64,000 bases of DNA from Hymenobacter artigasi (GTDB lineage Bacteria > Bacteroidota > Bacteroidia > Cytophagales > Hymenobacteraceae): assembly GCF_012275535.1 (NCBI RefSeq), contig NZ_JAAVTK010000006.1:1-64000 (forward strand). The letters are read 5' to 3'. The notes under the pieces were generated by a model. It made no database searches, had not been told where the DNA came from, and saw only the letters and a list, made by a program, of their open reading frames with translations. Shown piece by piece: positions 46,730-55,462 of this stretch. The translations under genes were made by a program, and so were the position numbers. How positions within the stretch are numbered: the first letter of the stretch is position 1; every line of letters starts with the position of its first letter.

Positions 46730-47239
46730 CTAATTTTCGATTAATAACTCGAAGAATGAATCCTCATCAAACACACCGTTACTTCTGAAATACTCTCTTG
46801 CTGCATTTAATTTTTTTAACTCCATTTCAGTATCTGGATGCTCGTCCATTCTTTGGCTCATTTTTATTGCACCCCCAGTAATCACAAAACAATTAGAATC
46901 AATTTTTACTGCATATAGTCTAAGCTTATTTCTTCTTATTTTTCCTTTCTGCAAAGAAAGCGTTACCCTTTTTCTTTCTGACTCTTGCAATGCTTCAAAG
47001 TATAGTTCAAGGTCATCTCGACTATGAATTATATCTTCTAAGAAGTCTTGAACAACTTCCGCACACCTTGATATATCTTCTATAAACCCATATACGTCAG
47101 CTACATCATTTTGTATAGCGTATTCGCGCAGATATTCTGTATCTGTCCATAAGTCCATCATTCTGTCGTACTCATTTTCTGTCTCGCCGTCATAGCGAAA
47201 AGAGTACAGATTCTCCGCAAATATAGAAACGACTTCCAT
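46730..47239 (-). CDS. Putative toxin of a toxin-antitoxin-chaperone module
   Basis: A 169-residue protein, first gene of the AT-rich cassette. The N-terminal half is acidic and helical. The C-terminal half has a run of strands with basic residues, KGKIRRNKLRLYAVKIDSNC (in part) then FVITGGAIKMSQ, followed by a helix TEMELKKLNAAREYF. This resembles the RelE/HigB-type toxin core, where LRLYY and a strand leading to K precede the active residues, and such proteins often sit just before XRE antitoxins in Bacteroidota. I cannot identify catalytic residues. Start ATG 47239 lies 6 bases below a palindrome. Confidence 0.55.
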   Translation of the reverse strand: MEVVSIFAENLYSFRYDGETENEYDRMMDLWTDTEYLREYAIQNDVADVYGFIEDISRCAEVVQDFLEDIIHSRDDLELYFEALQESERKRVTLSLQKGKIRRNKLRLYAVKIDSNCFVITGGAIKMSQRMDEHPDTEMELKKLNAAREYFRSNGVFDEDSFFELLIEN

Positions 47240-47916
47240 TAAATCAACCTATAGGTTTATTTTTTGTTTGTTTTACAGACCCTCTTTTGCTGCGTTTGGT
47301 TCATCTGTACCTCTTTGCCAATCCATTAAGGGCAACCTCATAGCTTTAACGGCCCAATCTATAGAATAAAGGGCGGTTATGCACGCTATAACAACTCCAC
47401 CTGTGTACCAATAGCCAATCTAAGCACTTGTTTTTGGCGCATATGATTGCTAGAACACAGGCCCAAAAGCACCTCTGGACGCGGCAGATGCGGGCGCAAA
47501 AATTAATAGCACTCCGGGATACCTTCATTTCCGCTTCATGCCGGCGGGGGGAAGTTTGTACTGTCAACCCACGACACAAGCTGCGCGGCTTCGCCCCTCC
47601 CACCCTGCGATGTGCGCTTTCGGCTTGGTTTGGAGCCGGCAGGTTTGCCGGCGGCCAAGGGCGTTTTGCTGTTTGAGCGAAGCCTTCCGTGCAGTATGTA
47701 TACCCCCAATCAGGCACCTCCGGCCCCGATGGCTTTTGTGAGATGATTGCCAATCTCCCCGTGCCAGTGGGCCACGGTGCAGTTCCCCGGCCTGATTAGT
47801 TACCGGCCAGCCGGCTTTCCCAAGGCATCGCGGACCTAGCCAACTGCCCGGTGCAACTACCTGAATGACCATTCCCTATGCAATACCACCCGCCTGTCAC
47901 GTTACCCAAGGTTCTT
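47240..47916. other. Intergenic region between the TA cassette and the RND operon
   Basis: A 677-base gap with the cassette promoter at its left end and the RND operon promoter at its right end. Its first 150 bases are AT-rich like the cassette; the rest is GC-rich. A 135-codon open frame (47346-47753, minus) has no family features. The boundary near 47400 may mark the edge of the transferred segment. Confidence 0.5.
47246..47257. promoter_or_regulatory. Perfect 12-bp palindrome, candidate operator of the TA cassette
   Basis: AACCTATAGGTT is a perfect palindrome ending 6 bases upstream of the toxin ATG at 47239. Antitoxins of the HigA/XRE type bind such short palindromes to repress their operon. 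Direct binding is inferred. Confidence 0.55.
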
Positions 47917-49002
47917 ATGAAAAGAGTAATCATGCTGCTGAGCTGCGGCGTTTTGTTCTACACCACCAGCTGCAAGGAAGAGAAAAAGGAAGTAGAAGAG
48001 CAGATTAAGCTGGTCGCCACCAGCCCCTTGCAGAAAGACACCACCATTACCAAGGAGTACGTGGCACAGGTGCACTCCTACCAGCGCATCGAGCTGCGGG
48101 CTCTGGAGAAAGGCTATCTGGAGAAGATTTTTGTGGATGAAGGCCAGCATGTTTCGCAGGGCCAAACCATGTTTCAAATTAAGCCCACGATATACCAGGC
48201 CGAGCTGAAAAAGTCGCAGGCCGAGGCGCACTACGTGCAGATGGAGTACCAGAACACCAAGAAGCTGGCCGACAAGAACATCGTGTCCAGCAGCGAGTTG
48301 GCGCTGGCCCAGGCCAAGTACGACAAGGCCAACGCCGACGTATCGCTGGCCCAGACGCACCTGCAATTCACGACTGTGAAAGCCCCGTTCAGCGGCATCA
48401 TGGACCACTTCCAGGGCCGCCTGGGCAGCCTGGTGGATGAGGGCGACTTGCTAACCACGCTCTCCGACAACAGCAAAATGTGGGTGTACTACAACGTGCC
48501 CGAAGCCGAATACCTGGCTTACAAGGAGCACGCCAAAGCCAGCGACAAGGCGGCGCATGTGAAGCTGCGGATGGCCAACAACGAGGTATTCGACCAGACC
48601 GGCATTGTGCAAACCATTGAGGCTGATTTCAATAACGAAACCGGCAACATTGCCTTCCGCGCTACCTTCCCCAACCCCGATGGCCTGCTGCGCAACGGCG
48701 AAACCGGCAGCGTGCTCATGACCGTGCCGCTGAAAGGGGCGCTGATTATCCCGCAGAAAGCCACCTTCGAGGTTCTGGAGAAAAAGTATGTCTTCGTAGT
48801 CGACAAAGACAACGTGGTGCACCAGCGCGAGGTAGGCATCGCCTCCGAAATGCCTGATTTGTACATCATCAACTCCGGCATCAAAGCTACCGACCGCATC
48901 CTGCTCGAAGGCCTGCGCAAGGTGAAAGACGGCGATAAAATACGCTACGACTTCAAAGCCCCGCAGACGGTCATCTCGCATTTGAAGGTGTACAGCGAGT
49001 AA
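47917..49002 (+). CDS. RND efflux periplasmic adaptor (membrane fusion protein), lipoprotein
   Basis: A 361-residue adaptor of a tripartite efflux pump. ATG 47917 starts MKRVIMLLSCGVLFYTTSC with lipobox Cys19, so it is lipid-anchored in the periplasm. Then come the barrel-sandwich (lipoyl) halves around EKGYLEKIFVDEGQHVSQGQ and TTVKAPFSGIMDHFQGRLGS, with a coiled-coil hairpin between them (about residues 80-150), a beta-barrel and a membrane-proximal domain. It bridges the pump and the outer-membrane channel encoded next. Start codon is preferred over ATG 47878, which would precede a poor signal peptide. Confidence 0.93.
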   Translation: MKRVIMLLSCGVLFYTTSCKEEKKEVEEQIKLVATSPLQKDTTITKEYVAQVHSYQRIELRALEKGYLEKIFVDEGQHVSQGQTMFQIKPTIYQAELKKSQAEAHYVQMEYQNTKKLADKNIVSSSELALAQAKYDKANADVSLAQTHLQFTTVKAPFSGIMDHFQGRLGSLVDEGDLLTTLSDNSKMWVYYNVPEAEYLAYKEHAKASDKAAHVKLRMANNEVFDQTGIVQTIEADFNNETGNIAFRATFPNPDGLLRNGETGSVLMTVPLKGALIIPQKATFEVLEKKYVFVVDKDNVVHQREVGIASEMPDLYIINSGIKATDRILLEGLRKVKDGDKIRYDFKAPQTVISHLKVYSE

Positions 49003-49008
49003 CGTCCG

Positions 49009-49039
49009 CCGGTCTGACCGCCCTAGGCGGTCAGACCGG
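49009..49039. repeat. Perfect 14-bp stem-loop between adaptor and pump genes
   Basis: CCGGTCTGACCGCC (49009-49022) pairs perfectly with 49026-49039, with a 3-base loop CTA. It lies 7 bases after the adaptor stop codon. No T run follows, so it may stabilise the upstream mRNA rather than terminate transcription. Confidence 0.8.
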
Positions 49040-49082
49040 AGCAGGCGGCCCCTTTTCCTATTATCAAACCAGCCAGCAGAAT

Positions 49083-52000
49083 ATGTTTAGTAAATTCATT
49101 CGTAGGCCAGTATTTGCCATTGTTATTTCGATTGTCATCCTGCTGATGGGCGGGCTGGCTATTATGAAGCTGCCCACGTCGCAGTTTCCGGAGATTTCGC
49201 CGCCGCTCGTGATGGTGAGCGCGGCCTACCCCGGAGCCAGCGCCAAGGTGCTCACCGAGTCGGTGCTGATTCCGCTGGAGCAGGCCGTGAACGGCGTGCC
49301 GGGCATGAAGTACATGACCTCCGACGCCGTGAGCGCCGGCGAGGCCAACATCCAGATTGTGTTCAACCTGGGCACCGACCCCGACCAGGCCGTGGTGAAC
49401 GTGAACACCCGCATCGCGCAGGTGCTCAACCGCCTGCCAATCCTGGTGCAGCGCGAGGGCGTGATTGTGAACCGCGTGGTGCCTAACATGCTGATGTACG
49501 TGAACTTGTACTCGAAAGACAAGAACACGGACATGAAGTACCTGTTCAACTACGCCGGCGTGAACATGATACCCGAGTTGCAGCGCTTGGGTGGCATTGG
49601 CCGGGCCAGCATTCTGGGCAGCCGGCAGTACGCCATGCGTATCTGGCTGAAACCCGACCGGATGCGGGCCTACAATATCTCCGTCGATGACGTGATGAAG
49701 GCGCTGGATGAGCAGTCCGTGATTGGCTCGCCGGGCCGGATTGGCCGCTCCGATGGCGGGCAGGCACAGTCGCTGGAATACGTGCTGAGCTACAAGGGCC
49801 GTTTCAACGAAATAGACGAGTATAAAAACGTGATTCTCAAGGCCAACTCCAACGGGGAAAGCCTGCACCTGAAAGACGTGGCCAATGTGGAGCTGGGCTC
49901 GGAGTTCTACGACATCTACTCCAACCTGAACCAGTACCCGTCGGCGGCTATCGTGCTGAAGCAGACCTACGGCTCGAACGCTTCGGACGTAATTAAAGAG
50001 GTGAAAGGCAAGCTCGAAGAGTTGAAGAAAACCTTCCCGCCGGGCATGGACTACAAAATCACCTACGACGTGTCGAACTTCCTCGATGCCTCGATTGAGA
50101 ACGTAATCCACACCCTGCGCGACGCCTTTATTCTGGTGGCGTTGGTGGTGTTCCTGTTCCTGGGAGACTGGCGCTCGACGCTGATTCCGGCGCTGGCCGT
50201 GCCGGTGTCGCTGGTGGGCTCGTTCATGGCGATGCAGGCGTTTGGCCTCACCATCAACATGATTACGCTGTTTGCGCTGGTGCTTTCCATCGGTATCGTG
50301 GTCGATAACGCCATTGTGGTGATTGAGGCCGTGCACGCCAAGATGGATGAGCAGCACCTGTCACCTTATAATGCAGTGCGGCAAGTAGTTGGCGAAATCA
50401 GCGGGGCCATCATCGGCATCACCATCATGATGACGGCCGTGTTCATCCCGGTATCGTTCATGAGCGGCCCGGTGGGCATTTTCTACCGTCAGTTCTCCAT
50501 TACCATGGCCACGGCCATTGTGATTTCGGGCATCGTGGCCCTCACGCTGACGCCGGTGCTCTGCGCCATGATTCTGAAAAACCACCACGGTGAGGCCAAG
50601 AAGCAAACGCCCATGCAGCGCTTCTTCGACTGGTTCAACCGGGGCTTCGAGAAGCTGACCAACGCCTATACCGGCCTGCTGTCGCGCATTGTGGCCAACC
50701 GGCTCATCACCTTCGGGATGCTGATTGCCTTCGGCCTCGGTATCTGGGCCATTGCGGCGAAGCTGCCGGCTGGCTTTATTCCGAGCGAAGACCAGGGCCT
50801 GATTTATGCCATTGTGCAAACGCCGCCTGGCACCACGCTGGAGCAAACCAACGCCGTATCGCAGCGCCTGGCCGGCCTGGCCAAGGACATTCCCGGCGTG
50901 GCCAACATCTCCTCCCTGGCCGGCTACGAAGTACTGACCGAAGGCCGGGGCTCGAACGCTGGCACACTGCTGCTCGACTTGAAGCCGTGGTCGGAACGCA
51001 AGGAATCGATTGCCGAAATCGTGGAAAACCTGGAGAAAAAAGCCAAGCAGATTCCCGGCGCGACCATCGAATTCTTCGAGCCGCCGGCAGTGCCGGGCTA
51101 CGGCGCGGCGGGTGGTTTCCAGCTGCAATTGCTGGATAAAACCAACTCGGGCGACTACAAAGCGCTGGAAAAAGTGAACAATGAGTTCATGGTTCAGCTG
51201 AAAAAGCGCAAGGAGCTGGCCGGCCTGTTCACCTTCTTCTCGGCCGAATACCCGCAGTACGAGCTGAAAATCGACAACGAGCTGGCCATGCAGAAAGGCG
51301 TGAGCATCGGCAACGCCATGAATACGCTGAGCATCATGGTAGGCTCGACCTACGAGCTGGGCTTCATCAAATACCAGCGCTTTTTCAAGGTGTACGTGCA
51401 GGCTTCGCCCGAATACCGACGGCTGCCGGAGGACATCCTGAACATGTGGGCCAAGAACGACAAGGGCGAAATGGTGCCATTCTCGGCCTTCATGAAAATC
51501 GTGAAGTCGCAGGGTGCCAACGAAATCAACCGCTACAACATGTACACCACCGCCTCCATCCGGGGCGGCGCGGCGGAAGGTTTCAGCAGCGGCGAGGCCC
51601 TGAAAGCCGTGCAGGAAGTAGCCAAGACCCTGCCCCACGGCTACGACATCGACTGGGGCGGCCTGTCGAAAGACGAAGTGGGCCGCGGCAACGAATCGAC
51701 CGTGATTTTCCTGGTCGTGCTTGTGTTCGTGTACCTAGTGCTGGCCGCGCAGTACGAAAGCTTCCTGCTGCCGCTGGCCGTTATCTTCTCGCTGGTAGCC
51801 GGGGTGTTCGGGTCGTTCCTGTTCATCAAGATGTTCGGTCTGGCCAACGACATCTACGCCCAGGTGGGCCTGGTCATGCTGGTAGGTCTGCTGGGTAAAA
51901 ACGCGGTACTTATCGTCGAATTCGCGGCCCTGAAGCACGAGGAAGGCATGTCCGTCCGCGATGCGGCCATTGAAGGTGCCAAAGTGCGATTCCGCCCGAT

Positions 52001-52271
52001 TTTGATGACTTCGTTCGCCTTCATCGCCGGCCTGATTCCGCTGGTGGTGGCCACCGGCGCGGGCGCCATCGGCAACCGTACCATCGGTAGCTCGGCACTC
52101 GGCGGCATGCTGTTCGGCACGGTGTTCGGGGTAATTATCATCCCCGGCCTGTACTACTTCTTCGGCACCCTGGCTGGCGACAACAAGCTGATTCGCGACG
52201 AAAACGAGTCGCCCATCCTCGAAGGTGTAGAGCCCCGCGTGACGCTGGAGGAAATGGAGCCTTACGCCTAG
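49083..52271 (+). CDS. RND efflux pump permease (HAE1/AcrB family)
   Basis: A 1062-residue proton-driven drug exporter of the inner membrane. It has the RND layout of 12 helices with two large periplasmic loops. The N-terminal MFSKFIRRPVFAIVISIVIL and the pattern QFPEISPP, PGASAKVLTESV are typical of HAE1. Proton relay residues are mostly present: Asp408 in IGIVVDNAIVV, Lys in LLGKNAVLIVEF and Arg in VRFRPILMTS, but the second Asp of the AcrB Asp407-Asp408 pair is Asn409 here (codon AAC at 50307-50309). It is the centre of an adaptor-pump-channel operon. Substrates are unknown. Confidence 0.95.
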   Translation: MFSKFIRRPVFAIVISIVILLMGGLAIMKLPTSQFPEISPPLVMVSAAYPGASAKVLTESVLIPLEQAVNGVPGMKYMTSDAVSAGEANIQIVFNLGTDPDQAVVNVNTRIAQVLNRLPILVQREGVIVNRVVPNMLMYVNLYSKDKNTDMKYLFNYAGVNMIPELQRLGGIGRASILGSRQYAMRIWLKPDRMRAYNISVDDVMKALDEQSVIGSPGRIGRSDGGQAQSLEYVLSYKGRFNEIDEYKNVILKANSNGESLHLKDVANVELGSEFYDIYSNLNQYPSAAIVLKQTYGSNASDVIKEVKGKLEELKKTFPPGMDYKITYDVSNFLDASIENVIHTLRDAFILVALVVFLFLGDWRSTLIPALAVPVSLVGSFMAMQAFGLTINMITLFALVLSIGIVVDNAIVVIEAVHAKMDEQHLSPYNAVRQVVGEISGAIIGITIMMTAVFIPVSFMSGPVGIFYRQFSITMATAIVISGIVALTLTPVLCAMILKNHHGEAKKQTPMQRFFDWFNRGFEKLTNAYTGLLSRIVANRLITFGMLIAFGLGIWAIAAKLPAGFIPSEDQGLIYAIVQTPPGTTLEQTNAVSQRLAGLAKDIPGVANISSLAGYEVLTEGRGSNAGTLLLDLKPWSERKESIAEIVENLEKKAKQIPGATIEFFEPPAVPGYGAAGGFQLQLLDKTNSGDYKALEKVNNEFMVQLKKRKELAGLFTFFSAEYPQYELKIDNELAMQKGVSIGNAMNTLSIMVGSTYELGFIKYQRFFKVYVQASPEYRRLPEDILNMWAKNDKGEMVPFSAFMKIVKSQGANEINRYNMYTTASIRGGAAEGFSSGEALKAVQEVAKTLPHGYDIDWGGLSKDEVGRGNESTVIFLVVLVFVYLVLAAQYESFLLPLAVIFSLVAGVFGSFLFIKMFGLANDIYAQVGLVMLVGLLGKNAVLIVEFAALKHEEGMSVRDAAIEGAKVRFRPILMTSFAFIAGLIPLVVATGAGAIGNRTIGSSALGGMLFGTVFGVIIIPGLYYFFGTLAGDNKLIRDENESPILEGVEPRVTLEEMEPYA

Positions 52272-52284
52272 TGGAATCCGAATA

Positions 52285-52477
52285 GCTGGCGCGCGTCTGT
52301 GACGCGTGCCGACTGGGTTCGAGCCTTTGGCTCGGGGGAGAACAATCGGCTTGCTGGCGCACATCTGCGACGCGTGCCGACTGGAAAAAATGAACCGCCA
52401 CTCACGATTACCAATAAATCCGATACCCGAGCCGCAGGCTCGAAACCAGTCGGCACGCGTCGCAGACGCGCGCCAGC
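52285..52477. repeat. Family E dyad, 52-base arms plus a third internal copy
   Basis: The left arm 52285-52336 (GCTGGCGCGCGTCTGTGACG first) is nearly complementary to the right arm 52426-52477. A third partial copy in the left orientation is at about 52349-52383. It fills the gap between pump and channel genes of the same operon. Confidence 0.82.
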
Positions 52478-52501
52478 AAGCCAGAAGAAATCAAGCTCAT
52501 T

Positions 52502-53956
52502 ATGCTTAAAAAACGAATTTATCAATGCCTCGGCGCGGCCAGCCTGGCCCTCGCCGTGGGGGCCTGCAAAACGCCCGAGCTGGTGGTGAAGAACGAAAGC
52601 CGCAACGTGCCGGCCAGCTATTCGACCGCCACCGCCACCTCGGCCACTTCCCTCGATAGCGCCAACACGGCCAGCGTGCAGTGGAAGCAGTTTTTCACCG
52701 ACCCCAACCTGCAGGCGCTGATTGGCACCGCCCTGCAAAACAACCAGGAGCTGAACATCACGCTCCAGGAAATCGAGATTGCCAAAAACGAAATCCGCGC
52801 CCGTCAGGGCGAGTATTTACCTTTCGTGCGCCTCGGTGCCCGGGCCGACGCGGAAAAAGTGGGTCGCTACACCCTGCAAGGCGCGACCGAGGAGAATATC
52901 GACATCAAGGAAGGCCGCCGCACGCCCGACCCGCTCACCAACTTCCAGGTGGGTGCGTTTGCCACCTGGGAGGTCGATATCTGGCACAAGCTGCGCAACG
53001 CCAGGAAGGCCGCCGCCATTCGCTACCTGGCCACTGTGGAGGGTAAAAACTTCATGGTGACCAACCTGATTGCCGAAATCGCCAACTCCTACTACGAGTT
53101 GCTGGCCTACGACAACCAGCTGGCCATCGTGCAGCAGAACATTGGTATCCAGACCAATGCGCTGGAGTTGGTGAAGTTCCAGAAGGAATCGGCCCGTGCC
53201 ACCGAGCTGGCCGTGAAGCGCTTCGAGGCCCAGGTGCAGCACACCCGCGCCCTGCAGTTCAAGCTCCAGCAAAGCATCGTCGAAACCGAGAACCGGCTGA
53301 ACTACCTGGCCGGCCGCTACCCGCAGCCGGTGGCCCGCAACGCGCAGTCGTTTAACGACCGGCTGCCGGCGACCATCCAGGCTGGCTCGCCCGCACAGCT
53401 GCTGGCCAACCGCCCCGATATCCGGCAGGCCGAACAGCAGCTCACCGCCGCCAAAATCGACGTGCAGGTGGCCCGGGCCAATTTCTACCCCTCGCTGGGC
53501 ATCACGGGCGGCGTCGGCTTGGCGGCCTTCACACCCGGCCTGCTGGTATCCTCGCCCCAGTCGTTGCTCTACGCGCTGGGTGCTGACTTGGCCGGCCCGC
53601 TGTTTAACCGTAACGGCATTAAGGCGTTCTACTACAACGCCAACGCCCTGCAAACGCAGGCCGTGTACCGCTACGAAAAGACCGTGCTAAACGCCTACGT
53701 CGAAGTGTCGAACCAGGTCGCCAGCATCAGCAACCTGGCCCAGAGCTACGACGCGAAAGCCAAGGAAGTGGCAGCCCTCAACCAGTCGGTGGAAATCTCC
53801 AACAGCCTCTTCCGCTACGCCCGCGCCGACTACACGGAAGTTCTCTTCACCCAGCGCGACGCCCTGGAATCGAAGTTCGACCTCATCGAAACCCGCATGC
53901 AGCAGCTTAACGCCTCGGTGAACGTGTACCGCGCCCTGGGTGGCGGCTGGAAGTAA
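52502..53956 (+). CDS. TolC/NodT-type outer-membrane efflux lipoprotein
   Basis: A 484-residue outer-membrane channel protein. The signal MLKKRIYQCLGAASLALAVGAC has lipobox Cys22. Two TolC-type repeats follow, each with long helices such as NNQELNITLQEIEIAKNEIR and QLTAAKIDVQVARANFYPSLG. The short motif ANRPDIRQAEQQL is characteristic of NodT-type channels. It would form a trimeric duct with the adaptor and pump encoded upstream. It has its own start region after a family E dyad, and a terminator follows. Assignment is firm; substrate is unknown. Confidence 0.94.
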   Translation: MLKKRIYQCLGAASLALAVGACKTPELVVKNESRNVPASYSTATATSATSLDSANTASVQWKQFFTDPNLQALIGTALQNNQELNITLQEIEIAKNEIRARQGEYLPFVRLGARADAEKVGRYTLQGATEENIDIKEGRRTPDPLTNFQVGAFATWEVDIWHKLRNARKAAAIRYLATVEGKNFMVTNLIAEIANSYYELLAYDNQLAIVQQNIGIQTNALELVKFQKESARATELAVKRFEAQVQHTRALQFKLQQSIVETENRLNYLAGRYPQPVARNAQSFNDRLPATIQAGSPAQLLANRPDIRQAEQQLTAAKIDVQVARANFYPSLGITGGVGLAAFTPGLLVSSPQSLLYALGADLAGPLFNRNGIKAFYYNANALQTQAVYRYEKTVLNAYVEVSNQVASISNLAQSYDAKAKEVAALNQSVEISNSLFRYARADYTEVLFTQRDALESKFDLIETRMQQLNASVNVYRALGGGWK

Positions 53957-53997
53957 CCAAGCCCCCGCGCGTAGCTGAAACAGCTATTGCCGCACAG

Positions 53998-54034
53998 AGA
54001 AACGCCCCGCAACTGGTTTGTTGCGGGGCGTTTC
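53998..54034. terminator. Intrinsic terminator of the RND operon
   Basis: AGAAACGCCCCGCAA (53998-54012) pairs with TTGCGGGGCGTTTCT (54020-54034). T residues follow. The same stem core occurs at 43089 and 45751. Confidence 0.92.
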
Positions 54035-54079
54035 TTATTAGAGAATTTGTACCGTTTACGCTAGCAGACGTTTTCCAAA

Positions 54080-54529
54080 CTAACGCCTTCTTGGCGCACT
54101 ACGGGTATGAGGCTGAACGTACGTTCCGTTTTTGCGAGTATATCCTTTAACATGAACTGGGCCACCAGAGCTTTTCGAGCTGCTAGAAGAAGAGTTATAA
54201 GTGGATGTTGATTTGGTTGAGGAATATCCATAAAGATTTCCATCAATAGCAGAGTTGTACTTGTGGTAATTCCCGAGAACAGGATTATAAGCGTAACCAG
54301 TATACGTTTCAAAAATGATGTAGTGATATTTCTTTGATTTTTTCCTGCTTAAAACTCTGCTTCCAACTGGGACAGTATAAGTAAGTGTAGTAGCTGTATC
54401 AGATGCCGCATATAGTTTTGTCGGTTCAGAAGTTTGTCCTACATAATAGATGTTTGTGCAACTAAAAAAACCATTACTAAGGCACACAAGCAAGAAATAC
54501 AGAGCAAATTTTTTGAAAATTTTTATCAT
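54080..54529 (-). CDS. Small AT-rich lipoprotein with basic VHVKGYTRKNGTYVQPHTRS tail
   Basis: A 149-residue predicted lipoprotein: signal MIKIFKKFALYFLLVCLSNG and lipobox FFSC at about residues 21-24. The middle part has strands TTTLTYTVPVGSRVLSRK resembling an SH3-like domain. A Ser/Tyr-rich linker leads to the C-terminal motif VHVKGYTRKNGTYVQPHTRS and RAPRRR-type basic end. That motif recurs in small Bacteroidota and phage-associated proteins, whose function is unknown. Base composition is much richer in A+T than neighbouring genes, so recent transfer is likely. Confidence 0.7.
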   Translation of the reverse strand: MIKIFKKFALYFLLVCLSNGFFSCTNIYYVGQTSEPTKLYAASDTATTLTYTVPVGSRVLSRKKSKKYHYIIFETYTGYAYNPVLGNYHKYNSAIDGNLYGYSSTKSTSTYNSSSSSSKSSGGPVHVKGYTRKNGTYVQPHTRSAPRRR

Positions 54530-54593
54530 GGTGTTGGGGTTTGTGAAGTTTTTTTTAAAAGACTAGAAGGCATGCTTTATCAAATGTATCGCT

Positions 54594-55046
54594 CTAATTT
54601 TTGAATCGTCCCAATATCACTTGGTCATAATCATAACCAATATCGTCAGGAAAGTGCCCCTTAGTATCTGGATAGACTAATTGCACATACTCAAAATCTT
54701 CATTCCCGTAGAATCGAAGGCTAGAAAGGATATAATCCGTTAACATATCTTTCGATACCTCAATCAGATAAGCTGGAAACCTATCAGTGAGGTTTTGCAG
54801 TTTTTCGTTCAACGGAATTAAGCCATTATCCTTGAATTTGCTCACATAATTTGCAATGAGTTCATGTGATAAATTTTGGGGCAAAGCTGAAATAAAAATC
54901 TCTGGTATTCCGAATCTCTTATAAACCCCAGTTGAATAACAAAATGAAGGCGTACTATCACCAAAGACAAAGGTTGAGTGATAACCATATTTCTTCATGG
55001 CATCCGCAACTTTCTCATGATATTCTTTTACCTGTTGGTCAGTCAT
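54594..55046 (-). CDS. DUF4262 domain protein
   Basis: A 150-residue soluble protein. It has the DUF4262 pattern: a helix, FVFGDSTPSFCYSTGVYKRF, then GIPEIFISALPQNL, and the C-terminal VQLVYPDTKGHFPDDIGYDYDQVILG. The function of this family is unknown; members are often on mobile islands. ATG 55046 gives a normal N terminus; the frame remains open to 55166 and, with two stops, to 55340, where it overlaps a decayed GC-rich gene. A+T content is high, as in the lipoprotein gene next to it. The start call is therefore moderately sure. Confidence 0.72.
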   Translation of the reverse strand: MTDQQVKEYHEKVADAMKKYGYHSTFVFGDSTPSFCYSTGVYKRFGIPEIFISALPQNLSHELIANYVSKFKDNGLIPLNEKLQNLTDRFPAYLIEVSKDMLTDYILSSLRFYGNEDFEYVQLVYPDTKGHFPDDIGYDYDQVILGRFKN

Positions 55047-55340
55047 AGTTTTTTGATGATAGAGCGTATTTGACGCTGTCGGCCGGCAATTCAATGATTT
55101 TAAGTTTCGGGTTCTCTCAATCGCCTCAATCCCCAGTTGCTTCAGTCGCTCAAGGTGCTCCTTCATGGCGTTGAGTTGTTCGGGGGCGTGTCCCTACAAG
55201 TCGAGGACTTCCTCGGTTACCCAAAGCGGGCTTTTGGAACGGTAAAACTAGGTGGATTTGCCAGATAGCTCCTCTTGCTGATTCATCTCTGTGGTCACCT
55301 GATTGTTGGTGCGGCAATTTATCCAACTGTAGTTGAACAT
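55047..55340 (-). pseudogene. Decayed GC-rich gene with two in-frame amber stops, abutting DUF4262
   Basis: On the minus strand an ATG at 55340 begins a frame MFNYSWINCRTNNQVTTEMN that continues with QQEELSGKST, a TAG, FYRSKSPLWVTEEVLDL, a second TAG and then GHAPEQLNAMKEHLERLKQL. The residues look protein-like between stops, and the last part flows in frame into the DUF4262 gene. I cannot name the family. It is probably the remnant of a chromosomal gene interrupted by the AT-rich segment, with the composition change near 55085. Confidence 0.45.
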
Positions 55341-55462
55341 CCCGTTTGATAGCTCAGAAACTACTGCCGCTGGAAGCCCCCATAAAACTACCCCCACCGG
55401 TACCGGGTTATCATAACCCCGCCCCGCTCTGGGGCGTATTTCCGTCAGCCAACGCCTGACCC

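Noticed and set aside
47346..47753. 135-codon minus-strand frame between the TA cassette and the RND operon
   Set aside because: No family features, no plausible ribosome binding site, odd Cys/Trp/Arg content.
52310..52340. tRNA-like GGTTCGAGCC segment
   Set aside because: It is part of the family E dyad; no cloverleaf or CCA end can be drawn.
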